From: Solitalea longa
GTDB lineage: Bacteria > Bacteroidota > Bacteroidia > Sphingobacteriales > Sphingobacteriaceae
DNA: 64,000 bases
Reading direction: 5' to 3'
Assembly (NCBI RefSeq): GCF_002920915.1
Contig: NZ_PQVF01000003.1
Span: forward strand, 62,001-126,000
In this document: positions 34,744-43,058 of the stretch, piece by piece
How positions within the stretch are numbered: position 1 is the first letter of the stretch
Layout: each line of letters opens with the position of its first letter
Position numbers and translations under genes: made by a program
Notes under the pieces: model-generated
Databases searched by the model: none
Told to the model about the DNA's origin: nothing
Seen by the model: the letters and a program-made list of their open reading frames with translations, nothing else

Positions 34744-36009
34744 ATGAAGTTTTTAATAAAATCCGCCACCATTGTCGATCCTAATTCAAGTTTTAACGGA
34801 CAGGTAAAAGATATTTTAATCGACAAGGGGCAAATCGTTCAAATTGATTCGGAAATTGAGGCTAAGGGAGCTGAGTTGTATGACGCCACAGGACAGTTTG
34901 TTTCACCTGGGTGGATGGATATGCATGCTAATTTTGGTGATCCCGGATTGGAGACCAAGGAAGATATTAATAGTGGTTGCGCAGCGGCAGCGGCCGGTGG
35001 TTTTACCGCAGTAGCGGTTATGCCGAATACCAATCCTCCTTTACATTCAAAATCAGAAATTGAATACCTGAAAAACAGGGCTAAAGGACAAGCTGTTGAT
35101 GTGTTTCCGATTGGAAGTTTAAGCGTTAAACGTGAAGGTGTGGATATAGCAGAGTTGTATGACATGACCCAATCGGGGGCTGTTGCGTTTTCTGACGGTA
35201 ATAAGCCGGTTCAGAATGCAGGCTTAATGATGCGTTCATTACAGTATGCTTTAGCTTTTAACGGCTTGGTGATTTCTTATGCAGAAGATGCTTCTATAGC
35301 TGAAAAGGCGAAAGTGAATGAAGGAGTTACCTCCACATATTTGGGTATGAAGGGCATTCCGAATATGGCTGAAGAACTGATGGTGGCCCGTGATATTTTT
35401 TTAGCTGAATATACAGGCGGAAAAATACATTTCACTACCGTTTCAACTGCCGGAAGTGTAGAGCTGATTCGCGCAGCTCGTAAAAAAGGCTTGCAGGTTA
35501 CGGCCGATGTAGCGGCTCATCATTTATTGTTGGATGATTCGGTATTGATGGGTTTCGATAGCAATTATAAGGTTAAACCACCTTTACGCTCGCAGCATGA
35601 CATTAAAGCATTAAAAGCCGGTTTAAAAGAAGGTGTTATTGATGCTGTGGTTTCGCAGCATACTCCTCACGAAATTGAATTCAAGGATCAGGAGTTTGAA
35701 ACATCAGCTTTTGGTATTTCCTCACTGGAAACAACTTATGCAGTATTTAATATGGCTTGCGAAAAAGTGCTGGCTTTAGAAGAAATGGTGGATGCCTTGG
35801 CCATCAGCCCACGTGAAATCTTAAATCTGGAAATTCCGGTTGTTGACCTTAATAAGAAAGCGAACATCACTATTTTTGATCCAGACCACAAGTGGACACT
35901 CGCATCAGAAAACATTCGTTCAAAATCAAAAAATACTCCTTTTATTGGTAAAGAGTTGAAAGGAAAGGCTTTCGCAATTTTCAATAACGGGCAATTAAAA
36001 ATCAATTAA
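34744..36009 (+). CDS. Dihydroorotase homologue lacking the metal-binding and catalytic residues
   Basis: 421 residues, aligned along its whole length with class I dihydroorotases (MPNTNPP, VSTAGSVELIR, HHLLL, YKVKPPLRS). Key residues are changed. The HxH zinc motif reads H61-A-N63, the His expected in QHCED is Y179 (SYAED), the His of HIAHVST is T232 (HFTTVST), and the catalytic Asp of TDHAPH is Q305 (SQHTPH). Hydrolysis of dihydroorotate as in PyrC is therefore unlikely. Non-catalytic homologues that support aspartate transcarbamoylase are known in other bacteria. The cell should have a separate active PyrC. Confidence 0.85.
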   Translation: MKFLIKSATIVDPNSSFNGQVKDILIDKGQIVQIDSEIEAKGAELYDATGQFVSPGWMDMHANFGDPGLETKEDINSGCAAAAAGGFTAVAVMPNTNPPLHSKSEIEYLKNRAKGQAVDVFPIGSLSVKREGVDIAELYDMTQSGAVAFSDGNKPVQNAGLMMRSLQYALAFNGLVISYAEDASIAEKAKVNEGVTSTYLGMKGIPNMAEELMVARDIFLAEYTGGKIHFTTVSTAGSVELIRAARKKGLQVTADVAAHHLLLDDSVLMGFDSNYKVKPPLRSQHDIKALKAGLKEGVIDAVVSQHTPHEIEFKDQEFETSAFGISSLETTYAVFNMACEKVLALEEMVDALAISPREILNLEIPVVDLNKKANITIFDPDHKWTLASENIRSKSKNTPFIGKELKGKAFAIFNNGQLKIN

Positions 36010-36070
36010 AAACCATTCTTTATGAGCATAAGCTTTTTAAGCATTGCTCATAATTCAACATTTTTATACT

Positions 36071-36799
36071 ATGGATAAAAAAGTTCAACAAGCGCTCAAA
36101 GCTGCTTTGGCCGGATATAAAATTGGCCAGTCAGGTTCAATCCCTGCTACATTCTCAGCAGATGATCAAAGTGTATCTTTTTACAATACACTGGTAAAAA
36201 TATTTTCAGAAGGAGAAGATTTTAACCAAAAGATGAAGGCAATGGACGAGGCTTTTGACGATGAGCCCGCCTTTGAACCTTTACGCGAATTCTTCTTTGA
36301 TTTACTATTGATCAATTTCTTTCAGTCGGATGCTACGCGTTTGGATGATGATTACTTGGAATCGCCCGAATGGCTGAAAATTGAAGACGATACCATTGAT
36401 CGTGGTACCGAATTACTAAATCTGTTCTTATACCTGCACGAATGTGACATGGAAAATATAGGTCCGGAACTTTCGGATTATTTAAAAGAGTTTTTGTTGA
36501 TTGAGGAGGAAGAGTTTCAGGAAGAACTGGAAATTTATGAAGATGTGGTGGCCCACCAGATGTTAGTGGAAAGTACTTATGCCGAAATTGCCAAAACAAC
36601 AGAAAAACTAGATGAAACCGCTCCTTTGAAAGATCTTTTTTATGTATTGATGAGCTTTTTCAATGAAACCGAACCGGAGATAGATGATTTGGAAGATTAT
36701 TTGAAAAATGCATCAAATAAATCATTTGATACAGCCGCTCTTTTTGCTATACTTGTTTACAACTATAGCTTATCGGAATTGCCGGTAAAAATCAACTAA
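36071..36799 (+). CDS. Acidic cytoplasmic protein of unknown function
   Basis: 242 residues from the ATG at 36071; a TTG at 36044 would add nine residues. The protein is strongly acidic and all-helical by appearance, with no signal peptide or membrane helix. Segments such as EEEEFQEELEIYEDVVAHQM and NETEPEIDDLEDYLKNAS stand out. No family recognised. It sits 61 bases after the dihydroorotase-like gene and 21 before a DUF4199 gene, so it is probably part of the same unit. Confidence 0.75.
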   Translation: MDKKVQQALKAALAGYKIGQSGSIPATFSADDQSVSFYNTLVKIFSEGEDFNQKMKAMDEAFDDEPAFEPLREFFFDLLLINFFQSDATRLDDDYLESPEWLKIEDDTIDRGTELLNLFLYLHECDMENIGPELSDYLKEFLLIEEEEFQEELEIYEDVVAHQMLVESTYAEIAKTTEKLDETAPLKDLFYVLMSFFNETEPEIDDLEDYLKNASNKSFDTAALFAILVYNYSLSELPVKIN

Positions 36800-36820
36800 A
36801 CTTTAAAAACTTTAAAATCT

Positions 36821-37381
36821 ATGAATTCACAGTTTGAAAAAGATTCTCAATTTATCAATGGTCCATTTGTTTCTCCTTTAAAAACAGCGCTTAAGTACGG
36901 GCTTTACATGGGTTTGGGAATTATTATTTTCTCATTAATCATGTATACAATGAGTGTTCCACTTGATTCTAAGCTTTATTATGTTCAATATGTAATTTAC
37001 ATTGCTGCTATTTGGTTTGGAATTAAGTATCATCGAGATCATGATCTAGGTGGTTACATAACTTATGGTAGAGGATTAGGTTGCGGGACATTAATCGCCC
37101 TTATTGGTGGGATCATTGGTGCAATTTATTCAGTTGTTTTGTTTAAGTATATCGATCCGGATCTTGTTAATCAAATTTTTGCTGCACAAGAAAAATCAAT
37201 GCTTGAGAATGGGCAATCTCAAGAGCAAGTAGATCAGGCTATTAATATTTCAAAGAAATTTATGACACCAGTGATGATGGGAACCATTGGGGTTGTTGTT
37301 TCACTGTTTTCAGGCTTTATAGTTTCGCTGGTAGTGGCTTTTATTCTTAAAAAAGAGAAGGCCATGTTTGGCGCGCAATAA
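36821..37381 (+). CDS. DUF4199 membrane protein
   Basis: 186 residues with four predicted membrane helices (about 27-45, 54-68, 89-110 and 150-175) and a charged loop between helices three and four. The pattern matches DUF4199, a Bacteroidota family of unknown function. It is followed by a terminator and then a glycosyltransferase gene, a neighbourhood often seen for this family. Confidence 0.75.
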   Translation: MNSQFEKDSQFINGPFVSPLKTALKYGLYMGLGIIIFSLIMYTMSVPLDSKLYYVQYVIYIAAIWFGIKYHRDHDLGGYITYGRGLGCGTLIALIGGIIGAIYSVVLFKYIDPDLVNQIFAAQEKSMLENGQSQEQVDQAINISKKFMTPVMMGTIGVVVSLFSGFIVSLVVAFILKKEKAMFGAQ

Positions 37382-37411
37382 TCATTTTTTGTTAAGAACT
37401 TTTATATTTTT

Positions 37412-37441
37412 GTCCCGCCCTAAAAGCGGGACTTTGTTTTT
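37412..37441 (+). terminator. Terminator after the DUF4199 gene
   Basis: A 7-bp GC-rich stem (GTCCCGC/GCGGGAC) with a 7-base loop, followed by tttgttttt. A TATTTTTG box lies just before the stem. Confidence 0.75.
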
Positions 37442-37461
37442 AAGAAGATCAATAAATTATA

Positions 37462-38412
37462 ATGAAAGATATTTCAGTAGTAGTTCCATCATATAACGAA
37501 GATGAATCGTTGCCAGAGTTAGAAGCCTGGATTGCTCGTGTAATGCAGGAGAATAACTTTACCTACGAGGTGATTTTTATTGATGACGGAAGTACTGACA
37601 AAACCTGGCAGGTAATTGAAGCGTTGGAGAAGAAAAACGAAAATGTTCGTGGTATCAAGTTCCGTCGTAATTACGGAAAGTCAGCGGCTTTAAATGTAGG
37701 TTTTGAAGCATCTAATGGTAAAGTAGTAATTACTATGGATGCCGATTTGCAGGATAGCCCTGATGAAATCCCAGGTTTGTACAGTAGAATTGTTGACGAT
37801 GGATATGATCTGGTTTCAGGTTGGAAGAAAAAACGTTACGACCCATTAACCAAAACAATTCCTACCAAATTTTTTAATGCGGCTACTCGCAAAATGTCGG
37901 GCATTGAACTAAATGATTTCAACTGCGGATTAAAGGCTTATCGCCATGATGTGGTAAAAAGCATTGAAGTTTACGGTGAAATGCATCGTTACGTACCTGT
38001 TATTGCCAAGTGGGCCGGTTTTAAAAAGATCGGAGAGCAGGTAGTAGAGCACCGTGCACGCAAATACGGAACCACCAAATTTGGTATGAGTCGTTTTATC
38101 AATGGGTTCCTTGATCTGTTGTCGATTTTCTTTGTCGGTAAATTCTCAAAGCGTCCAATGCATTTTTTCGGATCAATGGGCGTGTTGAGTTTCTTTATCG
38201 GATTCTTTGTTACCATTTGGCTTATTGCTGAAAAACTGATATCAATTGCGCGTCATATTCCTTATCGTGATGTTACCAGCAATCCTTTATTTTATATAGC
38301 ACTTATTGCTATTGTTATAGGCTCACAGTTATTCTTAACTGGGTTTTTAGCTGAATTGGTTTCAAGAAATGCGCCGGAACGTAACGCATATCATATAGAA
38401 AAAGAAGTGTAG
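37462..38412 (+). CDS. Glycosyltransferase family 2, polyprenyl-phosphate sugar transferase-like
   Basis: 316 residues. The GT-A domain shows VVPSYNEDESLPEL, IDDGSTDKT and the metal-binding DADLQD. RFINGFLDL marks the start of the membrane part, with two C-terminal helices (about 233-255 and 275-297). This architecture is that of DPM1/GtrB/ArnC-type enzymes, which move a sugar from a nucleotide donor to undecaprenyl phosphate for periplasmic glycosylation. The sugar is unknown. Confidence 0.85.
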   Translation: MKDISVVVPSYNEDESLPELEAWIARVMQENNFTYEVIFIDDGSTDKTWQVIEALEKKNENVRGIKFRRNYGKSAALNVGFEASNGKVVITMDADLQDSPDEIPGLYSRIVDDGYDLVSGWKKKRYDPLTKTIPTKFFNAATRKMSGIELNDFNCGLKAYRHDVVKSIEVYGEMHRYVPVIAKWAGFKKIGEQVVEHRARKYGTTKFGMSRFINGFLDLLSIFFVGKFSKRPMHFFGSMGVLSFFIGFFVTIWLIAEKLISIARHIPYRDVTSNPLFYIALIAIVIGSQLFLTGFLAELVSRNAPERNAYHIEKEV

Positions 38413-38546
38413 TTTTAATTTGAAAATGTGATGATTTGAAAATGGAATAAGCGGGTAAATCTGCTTACCCATTTTCAAATTTTTGCATTTATAGAAAACA
38501 AGAAGTTCTAATTAGAAAGTTCTCAAATTTTCAAATTCCCAAATTA
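38413..38546. repeat. Word-like repeat of the 'aatttgaaaatttg' type between two glycosyltransferase genes
   Basis: Left words tttgaaaatgtgatgatttg and right words cccattttcaaatttttgc and ttctcaaattttcaaattcc are inverted relative to each other, with gcgggtaaatctgcttaccc in the middle. Same vocabulary as 5450-5528. Confidence 0.6.
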
Positions 38547-39689
38547 ATGAAAATCATCCTTGTTGGTCCGGCTTACCCTTATCGCGGTGGAATTGCTCAA
38601 AGTCAGTCTATTTTGTTTCAGCAACTTTCTAAAGATAATGAAGTAAGCATGGTGAACTTTAAACGACAGTATCCAAACTTTCTGTTTCCTGGTAAAAGCC
38701 AGTTTGAAGAAGGAGAGGATGTGTTTGGAATTCCACCTGAAAAGAACCAACGTCTGATCGATATTCTTAATCCTTTTTCATGGATAAGTACGGGAATTAA
38801 AATAGCACGGCAAAAGCCTGATGCTGTGATATTCTCCTACTGGATGCCTTTTTTTGCTCCCTGTTATGCTAAAATAGCGTTCTTTATAAACAGGTTTTGT
38901 AAAACTAAAATCCTACTCATTTGCCACAATATCCTTCCGCATGAAAAGCAACCCGGTCAAAATCTGCTGACCAAAATATTGTTTTGGCAGGTTGATGGTT
39001 TTATGGTCTTAAGTGATAGCGTTGAGAATGACTTGAAAAAGTTCAATAAAGACAAGCCTTATCGTAATTCACCACATCCTATTTACAATACTTTTGGTGA
39101 AACGATTGATAAAGCCGAAGCCAAGCATCAGCTTAAAGAACTTTATGATATTGATATTGAGTCGGATAAAGCAATTTTATTTTTTGGGTTTATAAGGAAA
39201 TATAAGGGGCTGCATTATTTATTAGATGCAATGCCGGAAGTATTGAAGCAACAAAAGGTAAAACTGTTAGTGGTTGGTGAGTATTATGAAGACGAGCAGC
39301 CCTATCAGGAGCAAATAAAACAATTGGGGATACAGGCTGATGTAATTCAGGTTTCTAAATATGTGCCTAATGAACATATTCGTTATTTCTTCTGCGCTTC
39401 AGATTTAGTAGTTCAGCCTTATGTTTCCGCTACACAAAGTGGCATTTCACAGATCGCTTATTTTTATAACCGGCCTATGATCAGTACCCGGGTTGGAGCA
39501 TTAAGTGAAGTTGTTATTGATGGAAAAACAGGTTTCATTGTTTCTCCTGAAAATTGTACGGAGCTTGCTGTGGCTATCAATCGTTTTTATTCGCTAAACC
39601 TTGAAAATGAATTTGCCAATAATATCGATCAGGAGAAGGAAAAATATTCGTGGGAGTATTTTGTAAACAAATTAAAGGAACTGTTTTAA
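38547..39689 (+). CDS. Glycosyltransferase family 4
   Basis: 380 residues, GT-B fold. The N-terminus MKIILVGPAYPYRGGIAQSQ is a typical acceptor-side loop, and the C-terminal half has LFFGFIRKYKGLHYLLDAMP and the donor-binding VQPYVSATQSGISQIAYFYNRP. Probably acts in surface polysaccharide or glycolipid synthesis. It follows the GT2 gene on the same strand but is separated by a repeat. Confidence 0.85.
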   Translation: MKIILVGPAYPYRGGIAQSQSILFQQLSKDNEVSMVNFKRQYPNFLFPGKSQFEEGEDVFGIPPEKNQRLIDILNPFSWISTGIKIARQKPDAVIFSYWMPFFAPCYAKIAFFINRFCKTKILLICHNILPHEKQPGQNLLTKILFWQVDGFMVLSDSVENDLKKFNKDKPYRNSPHPIYNTFGETIDKAEAKHQLKELYDIDIESDKAILFFGFIRKYKGLHYLLDAMPEVLKQQKVKLLVVGEYYEDEQPYQEQIKQLGIQADVIQVSKYVPNEHIRYFFCASDLVVQPYVSATQSGISQIAYFYNRPMISTRVGALSEVVIDGKTGFIVSPENCTELAVAINRFYSLNLENEFANNIDQEKEKYSWEYFVNKLKELF

Positions 39690-39779
39690 GCAATCTCTAT
39701 GGCAGAAAATTCGATCCAAAAGGAACTCATTTTGTGCCGAAATTTTGTTCCAACGCTAATCATCTTCACCTTTAACATC

Positions 39780-39787
39780 TATATTTG
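39780..39787 (+). promoter_or_regulatory. Candidate -7 box close to the GH3-family gene start
   Basis: TATATTTG fully matches TAnnTTTG and ends 6 bases before the ATG at 39794, again implying a leaderless or nearly leaderless transcript. Confidence 0.45.
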
Positions 39788-39793
39788 CCACCT

Positions 39794-41293
39794 ATGGGTC
39801 TTAAATCTCTCTTAAGTAAACCTTTGGCATGGTACACGGCAAAGAAAATTCGTAAATGGAATTCGCAAGCTGTTGATTTGCAGGAAAAATGGCTGCATAA
39901 GCTTGTTGCCGATGCTTCGGGTACACTTTACGGGCTGGAACACGGTTTTAAAAACATCAAATCGTATGATGATTTTAAGAAACAGGTTCCGGTTGGCGAT
40001 TATGAACAATTAAAACCTTATATCGAAAAGGTTGTTCATGGCGACAGCAATATCTTATGGCCAGGAAAACCCTTGTATTTTGCTAAAACTTCAGGAACTA
40101 CCTCTGGAATAAAATATATACCCATTTCAAAAGAATCAATGCCTGAGCATGTAAATGCTGCGCGAAATGCGTTACTGCTTTACATTGCCGAAACCGGTAA
40201 GGCTAAATTTGTGGATGGGAGGATGATTTTCCTACAAGGAAGTCCAGAAATGGAAGAGAAAAATGGTATACAGGTTGGACGTTTATCGGGTATATCCGCG
40301 CATTACGTTCCTGGATATCTGCAGAAAAACCGCCTTCCTTCATGGGAAACCAATTGTATTGACGATTGGGAGCAAAAAGTAGATGCCATCGTTGAAGAAA
40401 CAGCGAATGAGGATATGACCCTGATTTCAGGGATTCCCCCATGGGTTCAAATGTACTTTGATCGATTAACAGCCAAAACAGGGAAGGCGATAAAAGATGT
40501 ATTTCCCCACTTTGGCTTGTTTGTTTACGGAGGAGTGAATTTCGAACCTTATCGGGCTAAACTGGAAAAAAGCATTGGTAAGCGTATCGATTCCATTGAA
40601 ACCTATCCGGCTTCTGAAGGCTTTATCGCTTTTCAGGATTCACAAAAAGAAAAAGGCTTATTGCTGAATGTTGATGCGGGTATTTTCTTCGAGTTTATTC
40701 CGGTGGATGAATATTTTAACCAAAACCCTGGTCGAGTTTGGTTGAAAGACGTGGAATTGGATAAAAATTACGCCATCGTTCTTAATACCAATGCTGGTTT
40801 ATGGGGATACAGCATCGGCGATACAGTTAAGTTTGTATCAAAGAATCCTTACCGGATACTGGTTACTGGACGTATTAAACATTTTATATCAGCATTTGGG
40901 GAACATGTGATAGGGGAGGAAGTTGAATATTCACTAATGAAGGTAGCAAAAGAAGAAGGGGTTGATGTGGTTGAATTTACTGTTGCGCCGCAGGTTAATG
41001 ACCCGGAGGGAGGTTTACCTTTTCATGAATGGTTTGTTGAATTCGGAGAGCATAAGCCAAGGGATCTGGGGGCTTTTCAAGTAAAAGTGGATCAGCTAAT
41101 GCAGCAAAAAAATGTGTATTACTTTGATCTGATAGAAGGCAATGTATTGCAGAGTTTGAAGATCAGGGATATGGATAAAGACGCCTTTATAAACTATATG
41201 CGATCAAAAGGTAAGCTTGGTGGCCAAAATAAGGTACCTCGTTTATCCAATGACCGGGCAATAGCTGATGAGCTGGGTGCTTATGTGAAATAA
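39794..41293 (+). CDS. GH3-family (auxin-responsive-like) adenylating enzyme
   Basis: 499 residues from the ATG at 39794; the frame is open to a TTG nine bases upstream that lies inside the promoter box. FAKTSGTTSGIKYIPIS is the ATP-binding P-loop-like motif of the ANL-related GH3 family, YPASEGFIAFQD and NAGLWGYSIGDTVKF are the later adenylation motifs. In plants GH3 enzymes conjugate amino acids to acyl hormones. The bacterial substrate is unknown. Confidence 0.85.
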   Translation: MGLKSLLSKPLAWYTAKKIRKWNSQAVDLQEKWLHKLVADASGTLYGLEHGFKNIKSYDDFKKQVPVGDYEQLKPYIEKVVHGDSNILWPGKPLYFAKTSGTTSGIKYIPISKESMPEHVNAARNALLLYIAETGKAKFVDGRMIFLQGSPEMEEKNGIQVGRLSGISAHYVPGYLQKNRLPSWETNCIDDWEQKVDAIVEETANEDMTLISGIPPWVQMYFDRLTAKTGKAIKDVFPHFGLFVYGGVNFEPYRAKLEKSIGKRIDSIETYPASEGFIAFQDSQKEKGLLLNVDAGIFFEFIPVDEYFNQNPGRVWLKDVELDKNYAIVLNTNAGLWGYSIGDTVKFVSKNPYRILVTGRIKHFISAFGEHVIGEEVEYSLMKVAKEEGVDVVEFTVAPQVNDPEGGLPFHEWFVEFGEHKPRDLGAFQVKVDQLMQQKNVYYFDLIEGNVLQSLKIRDMDKDAFINYMRSKGKLGGQNKVPRLSNDRAIADELGAYVK

Positions 41294-41357
41294 ACATTTT
41301 CAGTGTTAAATTGATGTATTGATGTATTGTTATCTTAATAAACATACATCGTACAGA

Positions 41358-41735
41358 ATGGAAAAGAATTATTTAACATTGAATGATATTAGTGCTTAAA
41401 AGAAAGCATTTCACTTAAGTAACTGCGTTTGGGAACTTGTAATTAAATGGAACTATTTTGCAAAAGACACCGTTGGTAAACAATTTGTTTCGGCAGTGGA
41501 TTCAGTTTCTGCAAATATTGGAGAAGGTTTTGGACGATTTCATAAGAAAGATAAAATAAAGTTCTATTATTACAGTTTGGGATCTGTTAAGGAATGTTTG
41601 GACTGGAATGAAAAATCGAGAATCAGGAAATTAATTTCAGAAGAAGAGTATCAATTTATTTATAGTTCATTACAAGATTTACCCAAAGAAATTTATTATT
41701 TGATTCGCTTTACAAACGAAAAGTTGAAACAGTGA
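41358..41735 (+). pseudogene. Four-helix-bundle protein (S23/IVP family), interrupted by one stop codon
   Basis: Read from the ATG at 41358 the frame gives MEKNYLTLNDISA, then TAA at 41397-41399, then continues KKAFHLSNCVWELV and on to the family's core DSVSANIGEGFGR and a natural stop at 41735. Restoring Tyr at codon 14 (TAT for TAA) gives an unbroken 125-residue protein of the four-helix-bundle family first noted in 23S rRNA intervening sequences. The remaining frame shows no other lesion, so the mutation is recent, or the base is an error. Confidence 0.8.
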
Positions 41736-41843
41736 ACGGTTTCAGAAAATCAATTTATCAATAAAACAATTTAGCAATACTAACCCTATTGCAGCAACAT
41801 AAAAATTAAGTTGAACCTTGTTTAAAGGCTCAACAATTTAACA

Positions 41844-43010
41844 ATGAATCAATTTAACAATATTAAGCGTATCGCAATTTTAGGATCGAGTGGGTCGATT
41901 GGTACGCAGGCATTAGCGGTTATAGAGGCAAATCCTGATAAGTTTAAGGCTGAAATTTTAACGGTTAATGGCAATGCGGAATTGTTGATTCAACAGGCAT
42001 TAAAATTTAATCCCCGTGCCGTAGTTATTGCCGACGAAACCAAATATCAGTTGGTTAAGCAGGCTCTTGCCTCAACATCAATTTCAGTATTGGCAGGTGA
42101 GCCAGCCTTATCAGAAGTGGTTGCCTTTGATTCTGTAGATATGGTGTTGACTGCTTTAGTTGGGTATGTAGGCTTAAAACCTACAATTGCCGCTATAAAA
42201 GCCGGTAAAGACATTGCATTGGCCAATAAAGAAACATTGGTGGTGGCAGGTGATTTGGTTACTGAATTAGCCCAAGCCCATAATGTAAATATCCTGCCGG
42301 TAGATTCTGAACATTCAGCCATTTTTCAATGTTTGGTGGGTGAAGAAAATAATCCTGTTGAAAAGATAATTCTTACTGCCTCTGGTGGGCCATTCAGAGG
42401 AAAGGGAATTCAGGAACTTCAGCATGTTACCAAACAACAAGCGTTGAAACATCCAAATTGGAGTATGGGTGCCAAAATTACTATCGACTCTGCCAGCCTA
42501 ATGAATAAAGGTTTAGAGGTAATAGAGGCTAAATGGCTGTTTGATCTTGCAATTGACCAGATTGAAGTAGTAGTACATCCACAGTCAATTGTGCATTCCT
42601 TGGTGCAGTTTACCGATGGTTCCTTAAAAGCGCAATTAGGCTTGCCTGACATGAAGTTGCCCATTCAATATGCCATGGCCTATCCACAAAGAATAAAAAA
42701 CGATTTTCCTCGTTTTAGCTTTGCCGATTTCGCAAATCTTTCTTTTGAAGCCCCTGATATTAAAACTTTCCGTAATCTTGCCCTAGCTTTTGATGCCTTG
42801 GCAATAGGTGGAAACTGCCCATGTGTCATAAATGCTGCCAACGAGATAGTAGTGGATGCATTTTTGAAGGAGAAGATCGGCTTTTTGCAGATGTCGGATG
42901 TTATTGAAGAATGTATGCAAAAAGTGACCAAAGTAGCCAAACCAAGCTACGAAGATTATGTTTTTACGGATAAAGAAGCCCGGATAAAAGCTTTGGAATT
43001 AATAAGTTAA
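41844..43010 (+). CDS. dxr: 1-deoxy-D-xylulose 5-phosphate reductoisomerase
   Basis: 388 residues. The NADPH loop ILGSSGSIGTQALAVI, LANKETLVVAG, the metal/substrate segment PVDSEHSAIFQCL, ASGGPFR, and the late MNKGLEVIEAKWLF are all diagnostic. It converts DXP to MEP, the committed step of the non-mevalonate isoprenoid pathway. rseP follows 48 bases downstream, a common pairing. Confidence 0.97.
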   Translation: MNQFNNIKRIAILGSSGSIGTQALAVIEANPDKFKAEILTVNGNAELLIQQALKFNPRAVVIADETKYQLVKQALASTSISVLAGEPALSEVVAFDSVDMVLTALVGYVGLKPTIAAIKAGKDIALANKETLVVAGDLVTELAQAHNVNILPVDSEHSAIFQCLVGEENNPVEKIILTASGGPFRGKGIQELQHVTKQQALKHPNWSMGAKITIDSASLMNKGLEVIEAKWLFDLAIDQIEVVVHPQSIVHSLVQFTDGSLKAQLGLPDMKLPIQYAMAYPQRIKNDFPRFSFADFANLSFEAPDIKTFRNLALAFDALAIGGNCPCVINAANEIVVDAFLKEKIGFLQMSDVIEECMQKVTKVAKPSYEDYVFTDKEARIKALELIS

Positions 43011-43030
43011 GCTTGTTGGGATATATTTTT

Positions 43031-43038
43031 TAATTTTG
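43031..43038 (+). promoter_or_regulatory. Candidate -7 box for rseP
   Basis: TAATTTTG, a full TAnnTTTG match, 20 bases before the rseP ATG and 20 after the dxr stop. Confidence 0.4.
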
Positions 43039-43058
43039 AACTTATTTTTAACGCTATA

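Noticed and set aside
37405-37412. TATTTTTG as promoter of the GT2 gene
   Set aside because: It matches the box consensus but touches the terminator stem of the upstream gene, so a transcript would begin inside the hairpin.
41844-43010. GH3 gene, four-helix-bundle remnant and dxr as one operon
   Set aside because: Gaps contain repeats and a decayed gene, and there is no evidence of coupling between them.
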